A DNA stretch of 64,000 nt from contig NZ_CBDDBS010000002.1 of NCBI RefSeq assembly GCF_965225875.1, positions 3,658,001 to 3,722,000 of the forward strand, given 5' to 3'. The stretch comes from Haliscomenobacter sp965225875 (GTDB taxonomy: Bacteria; Bacteroidota; Bacteroidia; Chitinophagales; Saprospiraceae). A program made the translations under genes and the position numbers. The notes under the pieces are model-generated. The model saw nothing but the letters and a program-made list of their open reading frames with translations. It made no database searches and had not been told where the DNA came from. The first letter of the stretch is position 1; the number at the start of each line of letters is the position of its first letter. This document shows, piece by piece, positions 15,268 through 22,923 of the stretch.

Positions 15268-16356
15268 TTACGGTTTCATCTCCGTCCTTTGCCGCTGCAA
15301 CAAGAATTGCAATTCCAATAATTTTTCCACCTTATTGGATAAAGTACCTTCTACAAAACCCGCCAATAAGACCGGAGCGTCTGGTGGGAAGTTGGGCAAC
15401 TGGCAAATGAAGGATCCGGTCCTGGTACCGAGCAACCACAATCCTCGCCATTCCGTGGCGGGGATTGTTTTTTGGTAACGGATGGTCGAGGCGAACAGGG
15501 GTGGATTTTTTTCTTCCAGGCGAATACCTCCTCCTCCGTACATCGCCGCAGGCGCAGGCGTTCGCCGCAAAACGCCTTGTAGCGTTGCTTCAGGAGCCTG
15601 AGCGGATCTGGCCAGTTCAGCCACGGTAGTACGGCGAATGAGGATCCACAAGGCTCCACCATCGGGATAAGGATATTGCAACCAGGAAACTGAGTCGGTA
15701 CTGCTAACGATCTGGGTTCCACGGGGCAAATCCAGGTCTACTTTATGGTTTTCCCAGAGTTTGCGATTGATGGCATCGTCCTGTTTCTTTTTAAACAAGG
15801 TTGATTCGTGCAAATGAGCCTCGTTTTCCCGAATTTTTTGATAAATGGTGGGATAATATTGCTCCCAAAGTTGCAAGGCTTGTTTTTCATCATTAACAGC
15901 TACAACCATCACCCGCTGTGGATTCGACCAAACTTTGTCCATGGCAAAAACCTGATTGTCTCGCCATTGTTTGAGTTGCTCCTGACTGAGTCGGCTTTCG
16001 ATGATTTTGGCCAAAGCTTGCTCCTGAGCATTGGAAGAGTATTTGCGGATGATGATCAGGCAGTTGCGTTGAGCCAAAAAACTCGGATTGGTCAAAAAAC
16101 GTTTCGGAGAGAAATACTGCGTTTTGAACCAGGGTTCTGCCGGAGTCACAAAGGGAAAAGCTGCCGAAAAGCGCGCCCTTACCTCGCTGCCAATTTTTCC
16201 CTGCCACCAGACAGTATCCATCACAATGGTCAACTCATTGAGTTTCCCCAAAGCTGGTGGTAAAGGTTTTTCAGGGCTATCTTTGACACAACCTGAGCCA
16301 AGGAAATGGCACAATCCCAAAAAAAGCAGCAGTTCCCAAAATCTTCTACGAGCCAT
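15268..16356 (-). CDS. DUF4837-family lipoprotein
   Basis: 362 residues. A lipoprotein signal ends at GSGC with Cys23. The mature part begins LPPALGKLNELTIVMDTVWWQGKIG, the recognisable start of DUF4837 proteins, which are widespread in Bacteroidota and have no established function. Further motifs are TPAEPWFKTQYFSPKRF, RNCLIIIRK, and the C-terminal WRGLWLLGTRTGSF..LL. Two halves of similar strand-rich character suggest a duplicated fold. It is downstream of moxR on the same strand but separated by about 240 bases with a hairpin repeat and a terminator. Confidence 0.75.
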   Translation of the reverse strand: MARRRFWELLLFLGLCHFLGSGCVKDSPEKPLPPALGKLNELTIVMDTVWWQGKIGSEVRARFSAAFPFVTPAEPWFKTQYFSPKRFLTNPSFLAQRNCLIIIRKYSSNAQEQALAKIIESRLSQEQLKQWRDNQVFAMDKVWSNPQRVMVVAVNDEKQALQLWEQYYPTIYQKIRENEAHLHESTLFKKKQDDAINRKLWENHKVDLDLPRGTQIVSSTDSVSWLQYPYPDGGALWILIRRTTVAELARSAQAPEATLQGVLRRTPAPAAMYGGGGIRLEEKNPPLFASTIRYQKTIPATEWRGLWLLGTRTGSFICQLPNFPPDAPVLLAGFVEGTLSNKVEKLLELQFLLQRQRTEMKP

Positions 16357-16407
16357 GACGGACTAATTTCAAAACGGAAATGTACGGATTTGGCTGGATT
16401 AAAATGC

Positions 16408-16438
16408 AAAACGGCGCAGAAAAGCTCCGCGCCGTTTT
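16408..16438. terminator. Terminator-like hairpin
   Basis: AAAACGGCGC and GCGCCGTTTT pair perfectly over 10 bases around an 11-base loop, with A/T tracts on both sides. It lies between the moxR stop and the DUF4837 start, both on the minus strand, so it probably ends the moxR transcript. Confidence 0.65.
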
Positions 16439-16485
16439 AAAATCAATTACAGAAAAATTATGGCGTCATAATACTTGAAAGCGTA

Positions 16486-16596
16486 GTTGAGGGGTTGAGG
16501 AGTTGAGAAGTTGAGAAGTTGATGCTACCGCAACGACTTAGAAGTTGACACGGTCTAAGCCTCTGCGGTAGCCTCAACTCCTCAACTTCTCAACTC
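16486..16596. repeat. Hairpin element A3 touching the moxR stop codon
   Basis: Arms are built of GTTGAGGGGTTGAGGAGTTG-type words on the left and CAACTCCTCAACTTCTCAAC on the right. The core GATGCTACCGCAACGACTTAGA ... TCTAAGCCTCTGCGGTAGC matches A1 and A2. The right arm ends directly at the moxR TAA (16597-16599). Confidence 0.7.
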
Positions 16597-17559
16597 TTAA
16601 AACAGACTTTTAATCACATGCTCCTCACTGATGCCTTCCGCTTCCGCCTTGTAATTGCGCACAATCCGGTGGCGCAGTACGTAATTGGCGATGGTTTGAA
16701 CATCTTCGATGTCTGGTGAGTATTTCCCACTGATAGCTGCATGGCACTTGGCACCCAATACCAGGTATTGTGAGGCACGGGGCCCTGCACCCCAGGAGAT
16801 GTAGTTGTTGACCATATCCGTTGCCATCGGAGTTTTGGGGCGGGTTTTGGTCGCCAGACTTACGGCATAGCGCAATACGTTGTCAGCAATTGGAATTTTG
16901 CGGATCAACTGTTGGAAGCTCAAAATCTGAGCACCCGTCAGAATATGGTTCAGCTGGATGTTTTGAGCTGTCGTAGTGCCGCGTACTACATCCAGTTCCT
17001 CTTCGTAGGAAGGATAGTCCAGGGTAACGTTGAACATAAAACGGTCCAGCTGGGCTTCGGGCAGGGGGTAGGTACCTTCCTGTTCGATGGGGTTCTGGGT
17101 CGCCAACACGAAGAATGGTTTTGGTAGTTCATGGCGGGTACCACTCACCGTCACCGATCTTTCTTGCATGGCTTCCAAAAGCGCAGCCTGGGTTTTAGGC
17201 GGCGTACGGTTGATTTCGTCAGCCAAAACGATGTTGGAAAACAGAGGGCCACGGTTGAATTTGAAGTGGCGATCCTCGTCCAGGATTTCCGAACCAGTGA
17301 TGTCCGAAGGCATCAAGTCGGGAGTAAATTGGATACGTTTGAAGTCGAGGTCAAGTACTTCGGCGATCGTGCTTACCAGCAGGGTTTTGGCCAATCCTGG
17401 CACCCCTACCAACAGGCTGTGTCCATTGCTAAACAGGGCGATGATTACGGCTTTCACCACGTCATCTTGTCCTACAATCACTTTGCCAATCTCTTTCTTC
17501 AGATCCTTATAAGATTGTGCCATTGCGTCAACGGCTTCAACGTCGGATTTATATTCCAT
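16597..17559 (-). CDS. MoxR-family AAA+ ATPase
   Basis: 320 residues. Walker A GVPGLAKTLL, Walker B VLADEINRTPPKTQAALLEAMQE, sensor 1 FVLATQNPIEQEGTYPLPEAQLDRF and the C-terminal AAA lid (GAGPRASQYLVLGAK) are all present. MoxR ATPases act as chaperones that activate partner proteins, usually next to a DUF58 and von Willebrand-type gene set (BatABD). No such partners are adjacent here: the next gene on the same strand is the DUF4837 lipoprotein. Cytoplasmic. Confidence 0.93.
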   Translation of the reverse strand: MEYKSDVEAVDAMAQSYKDLKKEIGKVIVGQDDVVKAVIIALFSNGHSLLVGVPGLAKTLLVSTIAEVLDLDFKRIQFTPDLMPSDITGSEILDEDRHFKFNRGPLFSNIVLADEINRTPPKTQAALLEAMQERSVTVSGTRHELPKPFFVLATQNPIEQEGTYPLPEAQLDRFMFNVTLDYPSYEEELDVVRGTTTAQNIQLNHILTGAQILSFQQLIRKIPIADNVLRYAVSLATKTRPKTPMATDMVNNYISWGAGPRASQYLVLGAKCHAAISGKYSPDIEDVQTIANYVLRHRIVRNYKAEAEGISEEHVIKSLF

Positions 17560-17709
17560 TAAGCTAAAACTTTAAGTATTCTCACCAAGAACGAACGAAA
17601 ATACTGCTTTGTTGAAATCTTGCATAGGTTGAGGGTAAAAAAAAGCGCTGAGGTCGCTAAATAGCGGATTTGACTCGATAAATAATGCCTTTTCGACAAA
17701 AACTCAGCT

Positions 17710-18981
17710 TTAAAACGCCTTTTTTATTTCATTTTCCCAACTCGGAGCATCAGGTAAACTTAAATAATCATTTTTCCCTTGTTGCCAATCTTGATAATGC
17801 TTCTTTAAAAAACCAATCAGCGTATGAAGTGATTGATCTGGATAAACAAGCAAACTTCCTGGGGAATAGGTATGGATCAGGCTTTCCAACTCAAGGTCCG
17901 TACTACCATTGACAATGGTCAAAATAGGCCTTTTGGCCTGTAAGTATTCAAACACCTTGGCGCTGAGGATACCCTGGAGGCCGGGGCTATTCCAGCTCAG
18001 TAAAAGGTTCACATGAGCCCCATGTTGCAATGAAAGGGATTCTGCCTGACTGAGCATGCCCTGATCTTCCAGTATATTTGCCAGGCCAAACTCCATCGCC
18101 CAACTTTGCCACAGTGCTCCATCTTTGCCACAAACCAGTAGCTTAAACGCTGATTCTTTTAGTACGCCCTCATCAAGCAGGTTTTTAATGGCCTGAAACA
18201 ATGGCCCTGCACTTTGTTGTTGCGGATACAGTGATCCGGTGTACACGATGGTAAATTGTTCAAAATTTTGAGCTTGTACTTCCAGACCTTGCTGGCGCAT
18301 CGGCGCATTGAGTATGACTTGTACCGGTCGTCCATAATGGGTGCGCAGGTGTTGCGCCAAACCCTCTGAAACCGTGGTCAAATATTGTGCACGACCTAAA
18401 AGTTTGCGAAGGATCCAATGTTGGAAACCAGGCCACCACACATTTTGCAACAGGGGATCTACTGGTACATCCCGAAAATCGGCTATCCAAATCAAAAAGG
18501 GGAAACGCTGAACCAGCAAATAAGCCAAAAAATGATCGGACATGGGGCGAAAAGAGGAATACAAGTGGGATATTTCGCCTTTTTTGATCAAAGTTGCAGC
18601 GCGCCAGTAGCCGATGAGCAGGTAAAAAAAACCACCGTCCCCCAGGATGATGTTGAGTGGAAAACTGTCCACAGCCCGGCGTATCCAAGAGACACCCGGC
18701 TGCTGCTTCAATTGTGGGGAAAAATGAGTTGATTTTTTGCGCCGCAAAAACCAGATCAACCAGCGAAAATCATAACTGGGTACACGTAAAATGGTCACGT
18801 CGGTAGCTTGACCCGTTTCATGGTCAAAAACATGAGCATGGCTGGTACTCAACACATGTACCTTTGGCCAATGGAGCTGGGCTGTTTGGGCAAAGCGGTC
18901 ATTGCGCAAGGTACCCACTGCTTTGATCGGTGGGAAATAGTAGGCAATTTGCAAGATTCCCGCTTTAGGCATGGTTCGCAT
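17710..18981 (-). CDS. Glycosyltransferase family 4-type enzyme
   Basis: 423 residues. The N-terminus IAYYFPPIKAVGTLRNDRF is typical of GT4 proteins with an acceptor domain of the Glyco_trans_4 type; the C-terminal Rossmann domain contains TIVYTGSLYPQQQSAGPLFQAI and KVFEYLQAKRPIL, the sugar-nucleotide-binding region. It is 9 bases downstream of the methyltransferase stop, so it is the last gene of a GT-methyltransferase-GT unit, probably for a surface polysaccharide. Donor and acceptor sugars cannot be read from the sequence. MPKAG, three codons later, is another possible start. Confidence 0.8.
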   Translation of the reverse strand: MRTMPKAGILQIAYYFPPIKAVGTLRNDRFAQTAQLHWPKVHVLSTSHAHVFDHETGQATDVTILRVPSYDFRWLIWFLRRKKSTHFSPQLKQQPGVSWIRRAVDSFPLNIILGDGGFFYLLIGYWRAATLIKKGEISHLYSSFRPMSDHFLAYLLVQRFPFLIWIADFRDVPVDPLLQNVWWPGFQHWILRKLLGRAQYLTTVSEGLAQHLRTHYGRPVQVILNAPMRQQGLEVQAQNFEQFTIVYTGSLYPQQQSAGPLFQAIKNLLDEGVLKESAFKLLVCGKDGALWQSWAMEFGLANILEDQGMLSQAESLSLQHGAHVNLLLSWNSPGLQGILSAKVFEYLQAKRPILTIVNGSTDLELESLIHTYSPGSLLVYPDQSLHTLIGFLKKHYQDWQQGKNDYLSLPDAPSWENEIKKAF

Positions 18982-18990
18982 TCCTCGAAT

Positions 18991-19755
18991 TTAAACTCGT
19001 TCTAAATGTAGCACAAACTCTGGACATGAGCGCCTTCGCCACCATTTGGAACGAACCCTTCTATTGAGCCATCTTCCGGTTTTTGCGGCCCAAACTTCCG
19101 AAAAATGCTGCAAAAATGGAATGCTGGCGGCAATGTACCCGACCTGATCAATCCTCCAGCCCAGGTGACTTAGATCGCCGGAAATTGTTTCTAACTTATG
19201 CGCCTCAACCGAAAATACTTGCTGGACAACACCCTGGCCCGGCATCAGGCGAAGCAGAGGTTTGAGTGCTCGCCTCCATTGATAATCCCAGGACGCCCGA
19301 TTGGTAAAACTGATGCACAAACTTCCACCTAGCGCCAAATGTTTTTGAGCCCAGTCCAAGTGATTAAAAAAATCTTCTGGTTCCAGATAAGACACCAGCC
19401 CCAGCATAAAAATATGGTCAAATTGCGCTGGTGCACTTTCCCAGTTATGCAAAGTCCCAACCCAACGTTGCTCATTGGGAATCGTACTTTCTGCCAACAT
19501 TGCGGAAGACGTATCCGTAGCGCAATAATTAAAGGTGGAAAAATTTTGCTGGAGGAGGGTATACAAGGCCCCATTGCCTGCACCTACGTCTAAAATTCGC
19601 TTATTGGTATAGTTTTTTTTCCCTAATGCCTGATCGCAGCGCTCATGAAACCAATACGACAAATAGGGTCGCTGAGTAGAGTAACGCCTTGAATAATGTG
19701 CTGCCAATCCATCAAAGTACTGGCGTACGCTTTCCAACTGTGGAGGCTTTGGCAT
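18991..19755 (-). CDS. SAM-dependent class I methyltransferase
   Basis: 254 residues. Motif I ILDVGAGNGALYTLL, an acidic residue after the next strand in YCATDTSSAMLAE, and the FDHIFMLGLVSYL motif IV region define a class I methyltransferase. The frame MPKPPQL overlaps the upstream glycosyltransferase gene by 44 bases; there is no other early ATG, so overlap and translational coupling are likely. Together with the two flanking glycosyltransferases it probably methylates a sugar in a surface glycan or lipid-linked precursor, an inference from context. Confidence 0.8.
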   Translation of the reverse strand: MPKPPQLESVRQYFDGLAAHYSRRYSTQRPYLSYWFHERCDQALGKKNYTNKRILDVGAGNGALYTLLQQNFSTFNYCATDTSSAMLAESTIPNEQRWVGTLHNWESAPAQFDHIFMLGLVSYLEPEDFFNHLDWAQKHLALGGSLCISFTNRASWDYQWRRALKPLLRLMPGQGVVQQVFSVEAHKLETISGDLSHLGWRIDQVGYIAASIPFLQHFSEVWAAKTGRWLNRRVRSKWWRRRSCPEFVLHLERV

Positions 19756-20899
19756 AGAAGCTATGTATGGTTTGTATTCTGTTCAGATACTGTTGTTGAA
19801 CCCGGTGCAAATCAAAAAAATCCAGCACCCGCTCGCGCCCATTGCTGCCCATTTCTTGTAGCGTTTCCTGGTTTTGTCGCATGGCATGACGCAAACATTG
19901 CTCCAGGTGTTCCACACTGCGCGGTTTACTCAACCAACCATTCCAGCCGTGTTGTACAGCGTCCCGGCAGCCGGGTACATCGGTAGCGATTACCGGACGG
20001 CCCATCGACATGGCCTCCAAAATAGCTCGGGGCATTCCCTCGCGGTACGAAGGCAACACCACCACCTGAGCTTTGCTGATCAAAGGACGGACATCTTCCA
20101 CTTGTCCAATATACTCAATAACCCCTCGGTTCACCCAACGTTGAAATTCTTCTGCAGGAATGGCAGCCGGGTGCTCTGGCTGATGGCTGCCAGCAACACA
20201 GAACCTCACGTTGGGGGTATTGCGTTGAATTTGTTCTGCCGCCAGGGCAAATTCTGCGAGCCCTTTGTCGTACAACAAACGGCCCAGGAAGAGAAAAACA
20301 AAAGGTTTTGGGTTAGGCACTGCACTGACCTGAAAATAATTGGTATCTACCCCGGAACCGCCTACAACGACCCCTTGGCCAGGCTGTAAGATTCGAAGAT
20401 TTTTAAGTAGTTCGTAGTCGGATTGGTTGTGAAAAAACACTTTATCCAGGCCCCGAAAAACTCGGGCATACATCTGTTGAACGACCCAATTGAGCCAGTT
20501 CTTGCGCAAAAAAGAATACCCTAATCCGGTTACGGTTGGAATAACTGGAATGTTCAAACGTTTGGCAACCAGACTACCAAAAATATTTGGCTTAAGGGTA
20601 AAAGTAAGAATGGCATCAGGCTTTTCTCGTTTGAGAAGGTGCTGCAATTCTCGCAGGAGCATTAAATCTTGCGCTGGATTGGTACCCGTCGACTTCAAAT
20701 GGATCAAAGGAATCAAATCACAAAGTCCACTTTGGTGGATCAAATGGAAATACTCATCCTCAGGAGCCAATACCGTTACTGAATAACCTCGCAAGGTCAA
20801 GCTTTCGATCAAGTTCATCCTAAAATTGTAAACATTCCAACCAGAGTTTGCAATCAGGATTACTTTAGGGATTATTTGTTGAGCTTGTTTTGTGCTCAT
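19712..20899 (-). CDS. Glycosyltransferase family 4 (GT4/GT1-like)
   Basis: 395 residues from the ATG at 20899 (the longer frame begins at 20923). N-terminal ILIANSGWNVYNFRMNLIESL and the C-terminal signature PSYREGMPRAILEAMSMGRP with VIATDVPGCRDAVQHG are diagnostic of retaining GT4 enzymes such as those adding a second sugar to undecaprenyl-linked bacillosamine or similar. It is first of three overlapping or closely spaced genes and follows a 48-base hairpin at 20941-20988. Confidence 0.88.
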   Translation of the reverse strand: MSTKQAQQIIPKVILIANSGWNVYNFRMNLIESLTLRGYSVTVLAPEDEYFHLIHQSGLCDLIPLIHLKSTGTNPAQDLMLLRELQHLLKREKPDAILTFTLKPNIFGSLVAKRLNIPVIPTVTGLGYSFLRKNWLNWVVQQMYARVFRGLDKVFFHNQSDYELLKNLRILQPGQGVVVGGSGVDTNYFQVSAVPNPKPFVFLFLGRLLYDKGLAEFALAAEQIQRNTPNVRFCVAGSHQPEHPAAIPAEEFQRWVNRGVIEYIGQVEDVRPLISKAQVVVLPSYREGMPRAILEAMSMGRPVIATDVPGCRDAVQHGWNGWLSKPRSVEHLEQCLRHAMRQNQETLQEMGSNGRERVLDFFDLHRVQQQYLNRIQTIHSFYAKASTVGKRTPVL

Positions 20900-20940
20900 A
20901 ATACTAAGTATCGCTCCCTGCATACAGGGATTTATTTTAG

Positions 20941-20988
20941 CTTAAGAGCCTGTAAAAAATTATCATAATTTTTTTACGGGCTCTTAAG
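20941..20988. repeat. Perfect-ended hairpin upstream of the GT4 gene
   Basis: CTTAAGAGCC-TGTAAAAAA pairs with TTTTTTTAC-GGGCTCTTAAG (one G:T-type mismatch) around a short AT loop. It lies 42 bases upstream of the GT4 start on the minus strand; it may end transcripts coming from the manC side or form part of the leader. Confidence 0.55.
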
Positions 20989-21522
20989 AAAGTGATTAAA
21001 AAACCAATACCTTATAAGTTGTTAGACAGGCATTGCTGGCAACAAATGAAGGTAGTTTCTAAAGGAGGATGAATTAAAACAAAAGAAATACAAGCCATCA
21101 AGGAGTGTTAATCCTTTAGGCAATACGAAATGGCTCGAATGATGGCATGATTTTATGCAGTATATTACATAAGAAGCCCTGGAAGCCAGTAGACTAATTA
21201 GTATTTTGCATAAAACGCCAAGAGCCTACGCAATTCGTTATCAATAAATTGCGTATGAAAATTTATTTGAAGTGTTCTAGAAAAAAGAGTATAGAGGGAA
21301 GTGTGAAATTTAACAATTGGGGCAGTAGATTCATCAAGGTAAATTAAACAGTGTGATGTCTAAAGGAATTCAATCATCGTTGTTTTATCAGTTAAATAGT
21401 CCAGCAATTATACGCACTTTTTTATGAAACATCAATAGTCGAAGTAAAAAAATGCTGAATTTTGCAGACACGGTTTTTACTGCCCTGACTATTCACCCTA
21501 TTTTTTAAACACCCCAATCTAT
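20989..21522. other. Gene-poor AT-rich stretch
   Basis: No reading frame with recognisable content on either strand. Base composition is clearly more AT-rich than the coding neighbours and stop codons occur in all frames. It lies between the GT4 gene and the T9SS-domain remnant and looks like decayed DNA. Confidence 0.5.
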
Positions 21523-21753
21523 CTAAAAAACAGCATCTTTTATATATGAAAAAAATAAAATAATGTAAATGAAGTAGTAAGAGACCACCAAGGGTTTGAT
21601 GTCTTTTAACAATATTTTTACCTGATACAATCCGGGTACCTGCTTGGACATCGCCAAATCAATCAATCTACCGGGGAATACTTCAATATCTTGCTTTTTG
21701 ACCAGTTTACCAGAAAGATCAAATACCAATACGTAGCCGTTTTGCCAGCGCAA
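21523..21753 (-). pseudogene. Remnant of a T9SS C-terminal sorting domain
   Basis: A 76-residue frame with no ATG start (TTG) contains NGYVLVFDLSGKLVKKQ and MSKQVPGLYQVKI, the pattern of the C-terminal half of a type A T9SS sorting domain (strand, D.SGK, then GLY.V.I near the end). There is no cargo domain in front: reading back in frame one meets the manC stop codon at 21778-21780. The tail VSYYFIYIILFFSY is not normal for the family. It is best read as the truncated end of a lost secreted protein, placed directly after manC. Confidence 0.4.
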
Positions 21754-21777
21754 GTTCCAAGGCCAATGGGAAGTTGT

Positions 21778-22863
21778 TTAAAGGAAACTTTCACCAAATT
21801 GCTTGCCAATTGCTTCAGTTATCTTCTTGATCTCCTGTTCTTTGGCCTTCGGATGGATGAGCAAAATGTCACCTTCATCAACCACAATATAGTCTTCCAG
21901 GTCTTTGATGACCACCAGTTTGTCCTTTGGTGCCCGCAACAAGCAGTTGTTGACATTGTACAACAAATTGGGTCCCAGATTAATGACGTTCTGCTGGGCA
22001 TCTTGCGTTGCCTCGGCATGTAAAGAAGCCCAGGTACCCAAATCCGACCAACCAAAACTGGAGGGAATAGTATACACATTGTTGGCTTTTTCCATGATGG
22101 CGTAGTCGATGGAAATACTCAGTGTGTTGGGGTAAACACGATCGATGTACGCTTGTTCACCAGGAGTATTGTAATGCTCGGGCTCAGCCCACAATACGTC
22201 CAGGATTTCGTTAGCATGTTGCCCAAATGCTTCGATCAGGTTTTTGACTTTCCAGATAAAAATGCCCGCATTCCACAAATAATCACCACTGGCTAAAAAA
22301 GCCTGGGCTTGCTCCAGAGGTGGTTTTTCGGTAAACCTCAATACCTGATGTACATTCCCTTCTGTGGCCTTTTTATCAAAATTGATGTAGCCATACCCCG
22401 TATCCGGGCGGGTGGGTTGAATACCCAGGGTCAACAGGGCATTGTTTTTTTCTGTAAAATCCAATGCGGTTTGTAAAGCCTGGATAAAGTTGAGCTCCTG
22501 CAAAATGATGTGATCCGAAGGGGCCACCACCAGGTTTGCTTCGGGGTTCAAAACCTGTAACTTCAAAGCGGTATAGGCAATACAAGGGCCGGTATTGTTG
22601 CGCGAAGGTTCACAGAGGATTTGGTTGTCGCTCAATTCTGGCAGGTGTTCCTTGACCAAATCGCGGTAAATGCCATTGGTGACGATGAATATATTTTCCG
22701 CCGGACAAAGGGCCAAGAAGCGCTCAAAGGTCATGCGCAGCAGCGATTTGCCGATTCCCAGGATATCCAGAAATTGTTTCGGGCGAGCGGTACGGCTCGC
22801 GGGCCAAAAACGGGAGCCAACGCCCCCTGCCATGATGGCTACGTAGTTGTTGTTATTGGGCAT
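21778..22863 (-). CDS. manC: Mannose-1-phosphate guanylyltransferase
   Basis: Makes GDP-mannose from mannose-1-phosphate and GTP. 361 residues, nucleotidyltransferase domain only (no fused isomerase). The pyrophosphorylase signature VAIMAGGVGSRFWPASR with RPKQFLDIL is at 8-33, EPSRNNTGPCIAY around 84-96, and FTEKPPLEQAQAFL with YLWNAGIFIWK in the middle. Supplies activated mannose for the nearby glycosyltransferases, which are on the same strand but about 900 bases away. Confidence 0.92.
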   Translation of the reverse strand: MPNNNNYVAIMAGGVGSRFWPASRTARPKQFLDILGIGKSLLRMTFERFLALCPAENIFIVTNGIYRDLVKEHLPELSDNQILCEPSRNNTGPCIAYTALKLQVLNPEANLVVAPSDHIILQELNFIQALQTALDFTEKNNALLTLGIQPTRPDTGYGYINFDKKATEGNVHQVLRFTEKPPLEQAQAFLASGDYLWNAGIFIWKVKNLIEAFGQHANEILDVLWAEPEHYNTPGEQAYIDRVYPNTLSISIDYAIMEKANNVYTIPSSFGWSDLGTWASLHAEATQDAQQNVINLGPNLLYNVNNCLLRAPKDKLVVIKDLEDYIVVDEGDILLIHPKAKEQEIKKITEAIGKQFGESFL

Positions 22864-22923
22864 TTATTGTACTAAGTTTAGTAGAGCAAAATAACGGAGA
22901 AAATTGTTGTGGTAGTGTGCCTT

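Noticed and set aside
20989..21522. Small RNA or tRNA gene in the AT-rich gap
   Set aside because: No cloverleaf or conserved T-loop sequence was found by eye, and no terminator-like stem follows.
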